Shown one piece after another: positions 1 to 12,634 of a stretch of 64,000 bases of DNA. The translations under genes were made by a program, and so were the position numbers. This stretch comes from Prosapia bicincta (taxonomy: Eukaryota > Arthropoda > Insecta > Hemiptera > Cercopidae), in assembly GCA_036971475.1 (NCBI GenBank), contig JBAIZL010000001.1, positions 282,885,925-282,949,924 of the forward strand, written 5' to 3'. A model generated the notes under the pieces. The model did no database searches. It saw only the letters and a list, made by a program, of their open reading frames with translations, and was not told where the DNA came from. Every line of letters begins with the position of its first letter. Position 1 is the first letter of the stretch.

Positions 1-1160
1 TACCTTATTGTTGTTATTTAATTGCTTTGGTTTTACGGTACTGAAGAAGTGGTTATCATTATATGTATAATGAGGCGTAAAGGGTAGAGATCTCTTTGTG
101 GCCTCGAAAGAGAATGGGTTATTTTGTACATAGGAGATGAAATAATATCTACCGTATGTATTCTACCGTTAGGCTACTATATTTTTGATAATTTTTATTG
201 GTTCTTATTGACACTTCCAGATAGCGAGAAGATACCAATCCCCCACTCCAGGTTAAGTGAAGGTAGGTCTGCTTACGCGATCCTGCCACTCTTTCCCATA
301 ATTTTCCTCTATTTTCAGCACCAAGGAAATCATTATATCCTACCATTAGTCCTTTATCCATCGTCTAATAAGGGGGTGTAAAGTGTAAACATATCTTTAT
401 GACCCAGATATAGAGTAATTTTTTACTGCTGATATAATATCTCTTCTACCTTTTATACCATGGTGGTTCATGGTCGTGCCTTAAGCCTACACTTACTCAC
501 GATCAAATTCCCTTATATTTAGGAAAAATTAAAACATCTACAGGGAAACTATTCTCTTAAGAACTGTCGCCTTAAAACTACAAAGAGAAATGTATATTTA
601 TGGCATATAAAACTTCAGTAGTTGAAGAGCCACCTATCGAATCATTAGATCCGCAACGCAACTGCATATCGCAGATCGCTAGCCTCTACTACCTCTTGCC
701 ATTGTTAGCCGTCCCTATTGTTCTACTGTTTGGTTAATTAAATTCGTGTCTAAAGTGATTGAGAATTGAGACTTGTCGGAGAGATAATCTCCGAGTTTGT
801 TCAACGGTGATTTACAGCAAAGGCAAGACGGACGGACTTTTAGTGGGAGCCGTTCGTGAAATTGGTCCGAGTGATTTATTGCTTATTAAATTGGCACGGT
901 TCTAGGTCGTGACATCGATAACACTATTTAGCGAGGATAATGATAGGATGGGGGCCTATTTCCGTATTATCTTTGATTATTTGTACTCTTAATTTAAAGA
1001 ATTGGCCCACCTGAGCCTGTACAATAACCGCAGTCGTGTCTCTAATCAAGGGACTGTGACTCCGAACTCTCTCGTATTCTCGTTCAGAGATTCACGATGA
1101 TAAAACGTACGAAAAGTCGGCTTCAAGTGTGGTTTCGCAATAATTACTTTGGAAAGAGAG
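1..1160. other. Unassigned, no gene recognised
   Basis: Frames of 70-85 codons exist on both strands near 124-381, but neither resembles a known family, and opposite frames open over the same bases suggest chance. About 700-1130 is less AT-rich and free of simple repeats, with TTTATTG-type and GATA-type words such as GTGATTTATTGC near 870. That leaves room for a regulatory element, without proof. Confidence 0.4.
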
Positions 1161-4100
1161 TACTGCTTATTCGTTTACATATTTTTTGTACAAATTTTCC
1201 AACTTGAGACCAGACATTCTGAAATTATAAATTGTTAAAATTGCGTGAGTTGAGAATTTTATCAACTTATAATAGTAGAATGTCTGGTCGCAAGTAATTA
1301 TAAATTGTAATATAAAATATTTAATTATTGACAGGTTGATTTTGGCCATAGGTGAGTTATTATTGAAAAAAGTAAGTCAACTGAAACTACATAAAAGATG
1401 TTGCATTTGTCGGTTTTAAATAATATAGAGGTAAGATGTACGGAATGTTCTAGTGGGTGGACAACACGTTGCGAAAATACGTCACAGATTGAATTAACCA
1501 GTAATTTTGTAGACTTGGAAAGCTTTAAGAAAACAAGACTACTGTTTATAAATTAGGAAATATCCTAAACATTTTTGAAAACTTTTTAATTACTTTCTCC
1601 TAAAAACGTCTACAATTATCATTTTTTTAAACGTTATCATCATTTATTCTCTTTTCTTTTATATTGTAATAAGTGGTTAACAACCAGCTAGTCATAAACA
1701 TCAACAAATTTTCGAAAAAATTTTTATCTTGGTATTACAATATTATAAGTTTACATCAGGTTATGCTCGAATTCGAACACAGTTTTAGCTGGGTCAATAC
1801 TTTTGGGAATGGGTTACCGTCCAGTGGTTCGTCTGCCTACATCAATTCATGCAATTGTGATTTCAAAATCTTTATAGGTTACGAATTCTAAATACAACAT
1901 ACATCTTTATATAATTTTATGCAAATAGCTAAGTTATAATGCAATTTACTCTGCTATATATTAATATTAGCGTTACAATAATCAAGATTTGTAAACCGAA
2001 AAGTGAAAGGAAAATTATTAAAATCTGTCTTCGTTAATAGTGGACCTATTCTGCGACCGTTGTAATAATTTATTTATTCTTTTATTCTCGCTTGCTTGGG
2101 TAAGACCAGCATTTAGCTCGTTATATATTTATGTATTTATTTATTTTATACCTATTACTATAACGTTTGTTTATTGATACTACAAACCTCTTTCTGCAAT
2201 ATTCATTTTTAAGAAAATCTTGTGCGTGACGAATCAAACCGTTTCACTCCACATAAAACCATGCGTTTATACACATTTATACTTTAAACACTTTACACTT
2301 CACAACGTCAAAAAAAGGGAAATGGGATATTCATTAAAAAAATTAATAAAAATTTTTAGCGTCTCTCTAAGCACTAATTTATTAGTGGAAAGTGGTTCTG
2401 CAATCTTAGCATTACTATTTTCCATCAACACGGTTTCAATGTCGTACTTTGAAAAGGTATCCGACAAGAACAATCTATCAGACGAGATCTCTGAATGCCA
2501 GAATTTCTCGAAATCATACAGTCATAGCGGTTCGTGTTCTCTGTGACATTGGTCCGTATTTCGTCATCCAGACATCTTCTATGATTGGGGCAAATATCTA
2601 TAATCAAGGTTCTTGCGTTACAAGGGCGTACATCTTGTCGATCAAGTGATAATATGGTTGTGAGTTAACCTCGCCCAAAAACAGGATGAAGGATCTATTT
2701 ATCCCTTCTATGAGAAAACACACCAAACAATAACTCTGTTTTTGTGTCGATACGGTTTCTGAGTCGATGTTTTTTTTTTGTATTAACAAACCTAGTACAA
2801 AACGTCTTCGACCATCGTTCACTAATTTCTAGACCACATGAATTAAAAACAACATCCACGAATGTTTATTTAAAGCATCCATTTAAGTACTTGACATTGC
2901 TTTTGGAAATTTCCAGTTCTTGAACAAACCTTACTTATAATATCTTAACTTGAAAAAAAATTAATAATGTTTGCCTCCATTTTCCCCAATACATATACCT
3001 ATCGCTTCTCTCAGACTGAGAGTAGGTTTACGTAAAGTAACCGACTATACGATGTTATAAATCCACCTTTTTGTCAGTACCAAGGTTCATTATTTAGTCT
3101 TATCTAGTTCCTATAGCCTTACTTAACGTTCTTCATACAAGACTTTAACCACATCTGTATGGCCCATAGAGTGTCAAGTCTGGAACACCTAGAAGCTATT
3201 CACTCTTTAAGAGGGTTATTTACCAGGATGTTTTAGCCCTAATCATGCCATACATATATACACAGTTCTTCTATAATCTTCTAGGCGGAAATAATCAACG
3301 TTTTTCAAAATCGTTTACTGCATGACTTAGAGACGCGAACGGAAACAGGATAATGATTGCTCGAAACGCCTCGAAACTGTCTCTTTTTTGTCAGACATGC
3401 GGCGCGGCGTCTACGGAGTCCTTACTTTTTATTACTTGCTAATAACTTGCACTGCAAGTATTTACTGTTGTTGCGGTACTGTTGTTGCGTTTCGTAAGAA
3501 ATGTTGATGGTAAAGCACTGTGGTCATATGGGAAATTCTCCTATTGTAATTAATTAGAGAAATTTTATGGCATGAATTTAATTGGTTGCTTACAGCTAAC
3601 ATTCACCGATGAAACAATTATCAACCGACATTTGTCGGTTTATTTTTAAATTACCGCTGCTCTACTAGAAATTGAATCTAGATAGCAGATGTATGTAAAA
3701 ATCACATAGCTACAAGAAAATGGCCGTTTCGAAGCTGGAACAACTTGTTTAAAGATGGAAATGCGGTCATCTTCCTGAAAACATGGAGAGAGAGCTTTTT
3801 ATGTCTTTCTGGTACCTTGAAACATGCTGCACAATACAAATATAAACTGCGTGTTTCTTATAATTAACATAGGAATCAAAGTTTCGGAAGACTAAGCATC
3901 CTTTTGTTACTTCTCTGCGTAAGAAAATAAAAATAAGCACGCAGTGAAGTTGAACGTCATGATTTTTTCAAAGCTATATTTCCTTAACGGCGGTGTATCC
4001 ATAATGTGGACATTGTAAGAATAACTGATTCCAAGGAGAAAAAAGAAATCATGTGTTTTATTTTTCTGTTTTTAGAAATATAAAAAATCATAATTGTGTT

Positions 4101-4254
4101 AGTCACGTTTTTTTGGTTATTTTGAAATGAAATAAACTCTTTTTTGAGATAAGTAAATTTTGTAAACGTTTACTAGAAATAATCACAAACCACAAAATTG
4201 TTTGTTTTCTTATACTTTCAAAACGATCACCCAATATGATAATTATACTGTATA
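1161..4254. other. Unassigned AT-rich DNA
   Basis: No recognisable gene or repeat family. The longest frame (2220-2546, plus, 108 codons) has no signal peptide, repeat or motif I recognise and ordinary AT-rich composition, so I treat it as chance. A short perfect hairpin, AACCGACATTTGTCGGTT, lies near 3623-3640. Confidence 0.4.
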
Positions 4255-4600
4255 TTACAGTGAGATCATTAATATTTTATATTATCCAGGATGATCATTA
4301 TTGTAAGGTATCAGCCAGCCAGTTTGATCTTTATAGTACTGTATCATCCAGTGTGGTAAATATTGTACTGTATCAGCCAGCCAGTTTGATTTTTATTTTA
4401 TTGTATCATCCAGTGTGGTAATTATTGTGCTGTAGAAACCAGTGTTATCATTTTTGTACTATATCATCCAAAATGATCATTATTGTACTATACCATCCAG
4501 TGTATCATTACTGCACTATATCATCCAGTATGGTCAATATGGTACTATCTCTTCCGGTGTGATCATTTTTGTGCCTATATCAGTCAGTACCTTTTTACTC
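4255..4600 (+). repeat. Minisatellite, about 28 bp degenerate unit
   Basis: A dozen or so diverged copies of a unit built around TATCATCCAGTGTGGT followed by ATTATTGTACTG. Some copies read ATCAGCCAGCCAGTTTGAT, giving an alternating sub-pattern at the left side. Copies vary in length by one or two bases. Open frames across it (4236-4421 and 4442-4699) are translations of the repeat and not genes. Confidence 0.8.
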
Positions 4601-5589
4601 CTGTTGTACCCTAATGATAAAAACTATTGTGCATATAAAGTAGTGTTAAGTCAGAGGCCTAAAGTCCTGGAGGATGCCATGACGCAGGAGATATCATGAC
4701 TTCACTTCTGCAGGGTCACCTACCTACAGTAGAGCAACTTTCTTACTTTTTCAATAGTATCAACCCGTTAAATCTCCTTGCAAGAAGAATAATAAAGGAA
4801 TGACATGGAATTAGATTGAAATAATTGAAAGACATAATATTCAACTGGGTTGGAATTAAAGGATATGATGAAATCGCGTGAGCAGGATCGCTTATCTGAA
4901 ACATACCTGCCCCCACCTGACTAGAGAGATCTGTCTACCCGCTACCCGGCAATAAGCCGAAGTTTACCTGCAGACGGTGGAATGAACTTTCATAGCCTCG
5001 GGTTAAAGTTAGATATCAAGTCAGCACTTGTCCACCTACCGGAGCTTGTCAAAATTTGTTCACTTTGCAAATCTCCACTCGGATCTACGCACTGTAATTA
5101 CCCGCGACTGACACTTTCGACGTAATACTTGAGATGAAGACTTAGTTACAACTTTTCCCGTCCAGTGGTTTCTAGATTTGAATTATGTATAAAGAACACG
5201 GATCTACAGGAAATGGTTGTGTAAAAACTGAAATCTAATTACTACATGAAGTGCTATTTTACAAACTAGAAGTAACTTTTTTTTAATTTAAAATATTTCT
5301 ACCCAGAATTTTGCTGAACATATATTGTGATATAATTGAAGCCAAAGAGTTTTACTTTAAATTAGCAAATAATAAAAGACCTTTGAAAGGTTGTTAACAA
5401 AAAAAAACCTGTAATAAGGTCGTAAGAAAGGTTGGTTGAACGATTAAAAGCGTCGTTTCTTCTTTATGTAATGCCTTCATGCTTGTATTTCGAACATTGT
5501 ATCAAAGAATTTAATTTCGCCGTTTAAAATATGATGAATCTGAATTACTTAATTGCATATTTTAGGATTACTTGTGATCAATAATATTC
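4601..5589. other. Unassigned, no gene recognised
   Basis: A moderately mixed stretch (4620-5200) passes into AT-rich sequence. No coding similarity, RNA gene or clear repeat was seen. Confidence 0.4.
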
Positions 5590-6514
5590 AGTGAAACCTT
5601 TATTATGAACTTTTAAGAAACCCATTATACTTCAATGAAACTGGGAATTCATTGATTTCACTCCTGGCAAGGTTCTGGCACATGTGTAGCCCGATTGTGG
5701 ACACCTAAGTCGATATTTTCACAAATAAAAAACAATAGAAATGAGACCTCCTACTTTTCAGACCAAATATTCACTTACTTATATTGAAGTTAATAATTAT
5801 TAATATAGATGCGACTAATAATCAATAAATGGCGGTAATCACGCTATGACGTACAGCTTAAATTAGGCGAAAAAAGATTTCGTACAACAATGTTTACGTG
5901 TGTTTAGGTTACTTTGCTTAGCAGCTGTTTTAATGTCTAAGTTTTAGATTTTATTTACTGTACAATATTAACTCAAAATGATATTGGATTGAAAACTTCA
6001 TTAATTTATAAGTTGTTTAATATATTAATTTATAAAGTAAATTTTACTAATTTTTTTTATTATAATAAATATGGATTTTTCTTTTTTGTTGTTACGTATT
6101 AGCCTACTTGAATGTAATAGATACGGAATCAAACATAATTATTTTGGTTCGAGAAGTATATGAGTTAGTGCATATTTTGACGTTCAAGTCATAGAAATAC
6201 TGATTAGAATTTATTTAGTAATTTCAATGCCGAATTATTTCATATACGTATATTGGTTGATGACTATAGTTGTTTTTCAGTACCCATAAGTACATGTTTA
6301 GATATGATCTATAATAAATTGAATATTGTTGTACATTACAATAACCATTACACTTTCGAATTTTTCTGTGTTATATGTTATTCCTGTTAGAATTGAATAT
6401 TTATAGGTAAGACAGGGCAACAGTTTGTCGGGTCAGCTATTATGTTTATAAATACTAAATTAAGTTTAGCTAAAGTTAACACAACATTCATTGACTGTTG
6501 GGCGGGGCAGCTAG
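5590..6514 (+). mobile_element. Non-autonomous Helitron, degraded copy
   Basis: This stretch is a diverged relative of the better Helitron at 50678-52031. Shared blocks include AAGGTTCTG near 5670, the run TTAGGTTACTTTGCTTAGCA near 5905, AATATTTATAGGTAAG near 6397, and the tail ATTCATTGA. It ends GCAGCTAGT at 6507-6515, matching the CTAG|T terminus expected of Helitrons. The subterminal hairpin of the other copy has lost its right arm here. The 5' boundary is uncertain. No Rep/helicase coding sequence is present. The call rests on pairwise similarity and the 3' end. Confidence 0.65.
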
Positions 6515-7572
6515 TCCTGTATAAAACTAGTATAAAAAGTATTCCATCTTTATCATCTGGAAATATTAACAGGTTACTTTGCTTCCAAAAATAGAAATCC
6601 TTAAAGAAATGTTCTTTGGAACAGTGTGGAAATAATCAATATATCTCTAGTAACAATACGTAATTAATGTATTAAAAGATTTTAATCGAACTGTTAGGTT
6701 AATATGAACATATTTTTGAAACATTATGTATGCTTGTGGGAAAATGTTTTCAAGTAAAATCCCATTTTCGAAAACTTTTACCATTTTACGAAAACATTTT
6801 TCGTAATTTCAATACACGAGCATTCTAATTCATTTCACTGTCGAAATAAATTCTATAAAGTTTAAGAATGCTACATTACATTATTTTTAATATTTAAAGT
6901 TATCGCTTATAATTTTTAAGCGAATAAAACGTTATTATTTATTTAAAGTGAAACCCCTGGGGATGTAACTAAGTGTAATAAGTGCTTCGAGAACAAAATT
7001 CTACGTTTTAAATTAAAAGGCATGAAAAGGTCCCGCGTGTTTTCCCTCTATAATTTCAGTTTGAATATTTTCTTAAGAAACTCTTCTCCGATAACGAAAT
7101 GATCACGACAATGTAAACAAATAACCCAGCGCTATAATAAAGCAGGAGAAATAGCAGAGTTTCGTTAAGATAATTAACACTTCCGTCGTCGAGGTATTCG
7201 CCGCTCTGGGCTGTTAACAGCTGATTGTAAAGTTGAGTGATCATAGGTGCAACCTTCTCAGGCTGTTTGGCACGAACGGTTCTCGTCTTCATTAACGATA
7301 AAATGCGAATGATGACGAACGCGGGTAAAAGTCAACATGCTTGTCGTGATAGAGCTTAGTTGTTGATGTATCAATTCCGTGTTATTTATATGCTCTACAT
7401 TCAGGGGGAAAAATGCAATGTCGGATATATTGTGAGGTTTTCCATCATCATATTGACTGTATTTTAAATTACTATAATAAAGGAAAGATATATTGTTTCC
7501 AAGTGAAAATTCATTATAGTGTTTTCATCAATGTTTTATTAAATGACTAATAAGTAATTGTTGAACATTTTC
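6515..7572. other. Unassigned AT-rich DNA
   Basis: No gene recognised. A cluster of related short inverted motifs (CGAAAACTTTTACCATTTTA and neighbours) lies at 6745-6810. The 78-codon minus frame at 7056-7292 contains one hydrophobic stretch but resembles nothing I know. Confidence 0.4.
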
Positions 7573-7797
7573 ATTACAATAAAAATATTGAAAATGACCC
7601 CAATACCACAAAAATAATCTAAAGTAACAAATAAAACAAGTTACTTAAGATTAAAGCCTTATGTATATTTCCATGACCATGTCATCTTAATGTACATGAA
7701 CTGTACATAAGGGTATAATCTTAAGTAACTTGTTTTATTTGTTATTTTTGATTATTTTGGTGGTATTGGGGTTCTTTCCAATAGTTTTATTGTAATA
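7573..7797. mobile_element. Fold-back repeat, Penelope-type ends
   Basis: Two arms of about 95 bp (7573-7668 and 7703-7797) are inverted copies of each other, sharing blocks such as AAGTTACTTAAGATTA and CCCCAATACCA. The left arm carries TTTCCATGACCATGTCATC, the reverse complement of a hairpin-plus-GAAA motif found in other loci of this window. The family is the same as the fold-back at 62005-62396. No coding sequence lies between the arms, so this looks like a minimal inverted pair of element termini. Assignment to Penelope-like elements is by analogy with 8055-8690. Confidence 0.6.
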
Positions 7798-8054
7798 TAT
7801 TGTACCACTGTGCTCTTGATATTGTGAACATTTTCATCTCAAGAAATATTTATGCTCACAATATTTGTATGCTTAGCGCCAACGAAGGAGTATTAAAGTA
7901 GTATTAAAATAATTTGTCATAACGACAATTTCAAAAAACACTCTAGTGAAGTTATTTATCTTAATAAACCACATCACTGCTACCTAAGTAAATATTTGTA
8001 AATAATAAAAAATTGATTTTCGTTTTTAAGTTTTATTTTCTTCAAAAATTGTAA
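7798..8054. other. Spacer between two fold-backs
   Basis: AT-rich DNA; nothing recognised. Confidence 0.4.
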
Positions 8055-8441
8055 ATAAAAATTGTTTAAAAACATACACAAAACTCTCAAATTATTCATT
8101 TATTTACTCATACGCGTTTCAATGACCAAGTCATCATCATCAGTGAGTGTTACTACTACAAACTCTAACTTACAACTAGGGTGAAAGCAAAGTTACACTT
8201 CCGTATTTATACAGTAGTACGCCCACTTGTCAAAACAACAGTTACTAATCCTACTTTATACATGATACAACAAATAGAAATTTTGTACCTAACTCAATAA
8301 TTACAATAAAATTTGTAACATACAACATAATTACATATAAACAAAATAGATAATTAATATTACACATTAATATTATGTCAAAATATTTAACCTAAAAGTT
8401 ACAATAAATTTTATTATTTTTTTTCCTTTTTGTTACGCTAA

Positions 8442-8587
8442 TTACAATAATATAGAATTTGGAATAGGGCCTGACTCGTTGTTTACAATATTATTTTTAT
8501 TCCTATTAATATACAAAGTTTCCCATGCATCCAATTCACTATACTTAACAACGTTTTTTAACAAGGTTACATCGTCTACTTTAAATT
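8442..8587 (-). pseudogene. Penelope-like protein, C-terminal fragment
   Basis: The minus strand has an uninterrupted reading of about 47 codons ending in TAA (complement of 8442-8444). It contains YSELDAWETLYINRNKN and then an NNESGPIPNS-like end. This matches my memory of the C-terminal tail after the GIY-YIG endonuclease of Penelope-like elements, where a conserved L-D-A-x-E pattern is followed by a basic stretch and a short Gly-Pro/Ser tail. The reverse transcriptase and the GIY-YIG catalytic residues are absent, because the fragment begins directly at the right inverted arm. It cannot make a functional protein. The family assignment is recalled, not searched. Confidence 0.6.
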
Positions 8588-8597
8588 CGTACTCTCA

Positions 8598-8625
8598 CTG
8601 ATGATGATGACTTGGTCATTGAAAC
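8598..8625 (+). other. Hammerhead-like core, right arm
   Basis: CTGATGA, then T, then a six-pair stem with one wobble (GATGAC and GTCATT, loop TTG), then GAAAC. The mirror copy is on the minus strand at 8116-8143. Core elements match the hammerhead pattern CUGANGA...GAAA except for the extra T before stem II. Confidence 0.4.
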
Positions 8626-8690
8626 GCGTATGAGTAAATAATTGAATAATTTGTGAGTTTTGTGTATGTTTTTATTTGTTTTTAACATAA

Positions 8691-10360
8691 CCTCACAAGC
8701 TAAGCTCAAAGAATATTTGTTTAAAAATTGTTTGTTTATTAAAATTGATTTCTATAGATTTTAATTAATTTTTGTTCTAAAGTTTAATTATATTTCTAAA
8801 ATCATCATAGTATTTCTTATTATTCAAATGTAACCAGTATTATTTTATTTTTAAAAGTTAATTGGATGTGTTTTTAATCATCGCCTCTAATGTCAATATG
8901 AAAGATGTAAATAAATTTTCATCAACAATCAATCGTTTTACCTTATAATATTATTTGTGTTATCATCGTCTCGTAATGACGAGTGTAGCTTGTCTTACAT
9001 GTAGCTCGTAAACCTCGTGTTTTTGTTCTGATGAGTTTAATTTTAGTAACTCTGTAGGTTATATCATTGAACTGTACTAAACAGTTATGAATATGTAAAA
9101 GATAATTTCAAATGGAATTTTTAAAATAAAAATGATAAAATTATTACCTACATGAACTTGAAACTAAACTAATTTAAAAAACCTACTGCATTAAAGCGTA
9201 CTCGACCTCACTAGTGTCTAGTTTGTTTTGTTTATTTAGTCATCAGCAAGGGATTATTTGTGAATAATAAAGTCAAACATGTTTTCCAACTGATTTTATA
9301 AATAAATTAGAGCTAATGGCATTACAAAAATTGAACCTAAAATATTTTAAACCGTTTTTTTAAAATTACATTTAAAAAATATTAATTAAAACTGCCAGTT
9401 TATTTTATTTTTTGAAACCTTATTCTCTTTGCAAGAGAACTTTTTAAATTTATGAATATACTGTGTTAAAATCACATCGTTTAGTTTTAATGAACAAATA
9501 TTAATATGTGGGTTTCATCGGTAAGGATATGAGTTGAACAAAGTCGTTAAGGCGTTAAGTAAATAGAGTCTAGTTACCCTCAATAAGTGATTAGTAAAAA
9601 ATGTAGTCTGAGGTAACAGTTTTTCAAAAAGTTTTTGTACATAATTAATCATTGTTTTATAACGTCAGTAAATCTGTAAAATAATGTTTTTGTCTATAAA
9701 ACAGAGTATTTATTTCCTTTAAATAATCCGTTCTCCTGTTTTTTATATATAATATTGGGTCAGGCCATAGAATTTGATTAGTTTTTTCGCTAAATCAGAG
9801 GAAAGTTAGCCTCGAGATGTGAATGGTATATTCACAAGTAAAAATTGTTCGAAAGGCGTTTGGTCATATTTATTAATTGTTTTGTAGATTTCATTAAATC
9901 TTTGAACAAATCTTTTTTTTTCTATGGAACACATTATTTCTGACCTTAAAATAAATAGTAATTCTATTTCTTATAAATATTAGATCAAGGTTTACAGTTT
10001 GATTAAATTTTACTGCAATTTACAATCAACGTAAGCCGGATCAATCAGTTGCATTACCGGATATAGTAATACTGTAGTTTACAAATAACTTTTTGAATTG
10101 AAGTTTAAGGAATTGATCAGGAACAGTGCACTAATCATGATACTTGAAATAAAACTGACCTACCAAATATAACGAAGTTTACCGCGACGTACTAAAAATT
10201 GACGGAAGTATTTACAGCCTAGAGTAAATTACCCGTTCTGAGGAAGGTGAATAAATTACTACATGCTACGTAAGGTCTTGCTTTGACGTCTGCAGAATCG
10301 TTCAAAAGGCCAAACGAACTGAAGGTCACGCTAATAATTTAACATGTAACGATATATTGT
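8691..10360. other. Unassigned AT-rich DNA
   Basis: No gene, RNA or clear repeat family. Long A/T runs and short homopolymers dominate. Confidence 0.4.
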
Positions 10361-10694
10361 AAAAACACGACATTGCAAGAGTTATTAACGTGTTTATCGC
10401 AAGTGAGAAGAAAACTTAGTTCGTCTGTAGTGAATTAACGCTTCTTGTGGGGATTTAAACAGTTGGTAAGTGATGTAGTTATGGGTAAAAACACGACGTG
10501 GCAAGAGTTATTAACTTTTTTTATCGTAAGGTAGAAGAAAGCTTAGTTCGTCTGTAGTGAATTAACGCTTCTTGTGGGGATTTAAACAGTTGGTAAGTGA
10601 TGTAGTTATGGGTAAAAACACGACGTGGCAAGAGTTATTAACTTTTTTATCGTATGTCAAGAGAAAGCTTAGTTCGTCTGTAATGAATTAAACG
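10361..10694 (+). repeat. Tandem repeat, about 126 bp unit, 2.6 copies
   Basis: Units start at AAAAACACGAC at 10361, 10487 and 10614. Each contains GCAAGAGTTATTAAC, CTTAGTTCGTCTGTA, GAATTAACGCTTCTT and, in the first two, GGGATTTAAACAGTTGG. The last copy breaks off at about 10694. Copies two and three are more similar to each other than to the first. Confidence 0.85.
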
Positions 10695-10794
10695 CTTCTT
10701 TATCTTGAATCGGAGTACTTGAAACTCGAATATTCCACCAGTAACTTGAGTTTCGATTTGGTGACGATGAGTATAAATATTTAGGCTGTTCGTG

Positions 10795-11190
10795 TGTCAA
10801 TAACGTAATAGTGGCTATAGATGTTTCTACAGCGTAATACTGATCATAGATGTCTCTACAGCGTATTACCTGCCATATATATCTCGACAGCGCAATATTG
10901 GTCATATATGTTTCAACAGCCTAATACTGATCATAGATGTCGCTACAGCGTAATATCAGTCATAGATGTCTCTACAACGTAATACCGGTCGTATATGTAT
11001 ATCAACAGCGTGATACTGGTTACATGTCTCTACACCGTAATAGTGGTCATTGAAATCTCTACAACGTAATGTTATTCATATATGTCTTAACAGCTTAATA
11101 CTAGGCACAGATGTCTAGCAGCATAGATCTCTTTACAACGTAATACTGGTCATAGATCTCACAACAGTGGTAATACTGGTGTTAGATACT
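10795..11190 (+). repeat. Minisatellite, 29 bp unit, about 13 copies
   Basis: Diverged units of the form TCATAGATGTCTCTACAGCG followed by TAATACTGG. It begins about 100 bp after the 126 bp array. The 78-codon minus-strand frame at 10669-10905 is an artefact of the repeat. Confidence 0.85.
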
Positions 11191-12480
11191 GTTACGTCAT
11201 AGAGTTGAATCAAGGGTGTCAATTATTTTTCAATTGGTACTTCTAAACAATTTATTTACTTGGTACTTCTAAACAATGTATTTACCTGCTAAATTTTATA
11301 AAACTTATCTGATTTTACTAATGCAATTTTAATACTTCCTAAAAAGATAAATAATGTGCGAAGGTGATATATAGCACCTTAAATAGTAATAACCTAATAC
11401 TTCGGAATAATTTTCGACTATAAATTTTACGGTGAATGTAAGACTAAAATAATGTATGTAAATATTATAGCACACGCACAAATTTATAATTGTAATATTT
11501 GTTTTGAGTAAACTTATTACAAGGAAAATAACTTAGATATGTTATTTGATACCATGCCTAAACAAGAGTAACCGTATTTCGTTGTAGTTTGTGGTTAATT
11601 GTATAAGTGGACTAGTGAGCGCTTTTACAAAATCACATTATTTGGAAGAAATTAAAATTAGTGCTTGTCATAAGACCAAGTATTGAATTCACCTGATGTA
11701 TTGGAATGACACTCGACATGTACTGTAACCAGAAATAGACATTGCAACTACGTACTCGTCTCTATACGGACTTGACTGTACATTAAGAATGGTTCAAGTT
11801 CGGACGGTCTTGATATGTAACAATTGATTTACAGATGAAGTGTTCTAATTGACTATATTTATTTGTTCGCTTCCAAGGACAGATCGAGGTGTGTTGATCA
11901 GCTGACGGGTCGACATTCCGGTCAACTAGTAACCCGTTTAAAAACATACTTCTTCTATTTCTTTAGAATATATTGTGCCTAAATAGTTTAAATAAAGTTA
12001 TTCACAATACAAACAGAGAAGTATGGATACCGAATGACACACTTCCCTTGTTGCGTCACAAATGAGATAGACACTGCGGCTTCCTTATCTTATCTGTGAA
12101 AAGAATAAACACAAAATCTAGGCTGGCTTTAACAATCGACAAAGTTCAAACGAATTGTTTGACCTTGTCGCAATGGAGTAAATACGAGAGATTGCGTGCG
12201 TTTCCAAGTATCGTAAATTTTGAAAATTTTTTCAAGTTGGTTTTAATGGAAGCCACATTCGAAAGTAATTACTTTTGAAAAACTAGTCGACATTCTTTGA
12301 GTTTATATCTTCACGGACGAAACAACAACTTATCTTGTAAGAAATTCTGTAAACCTCTCGCTACATATATATAAGTTTTTTATATAATTGAAACCATTGT
12401 AGCTGGTGACGGTCGAGAAGAATCTTTGGTTTAGGGAATCTTGAAACGAGACGGAACTTTAAGAAACTTTTACCTGAATT
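11191..12480. other. Unassigned, no gene recognised
   Basis: A short direct duplication (TTGGTACTTCTAAACAAT) occurs at about 11235 and 11260. The 60-codon frame at 12096-12278 matches nothing I know. Confidence 0.4.
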
Positions 12481-12634
12481 GGCGAAACATGTGACCTATG
12501 ACGTCGAGGCAGAGATTGGACTGATCTTAGTGACATTTTAGTGAACTTTCGCTTGATAGGTAAAACACGGAAACGTGGACGTTGATGATGTCATGGCAGA
12601 GATGTCATCTGATCTTCAGTGTTCATTTCGCTCT
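12481..12634 (+). repeat. Imperfect tandem duplication, about 85-100 bp
   Basis: Two successive modules share GTGACCTATGACGTC / GTGGACGTTGATGATGTC, then GGCAGAGAT, CTGATCTT and AGTG, and end in TTTCGCT. Both contain TGACGTC- or TGATGTCA-like words resembling CREB/ATF sites, but no function is shown. Confidence 0.55.

Larger units (their letters stand above)
8055..8690 (-). mobile_element. Penelope-like element relic with inverted ends
   Basis: Arms of about 95 bp at 8055-8147 and 8592-8690 are near-perfect inverted copies (for example ACTCATACGCGTTTCAATGA on the left and its complement on the right). Each carries CTGATGATGATGAC, a short hairpin and GAAACGCG, facing so that the left copy reads on the minus strand and the right on the plus strand. 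Just inside the right arm lies the C-terminal end of a Penelope-like protein on the minus strand (8442-8587), followed leftwards by presumed 3' untranslated sequence. This fits a severely 5'-truncated element with head-to-head inverted termini, an arrangement known for Penelope-like elements. Confidence 0.7.

Noticed and set aside
2220..2546. 108-codon frame as a host gene
   Set aside because: No recognisable domain, AT-driven composition and no splice or promoter context.
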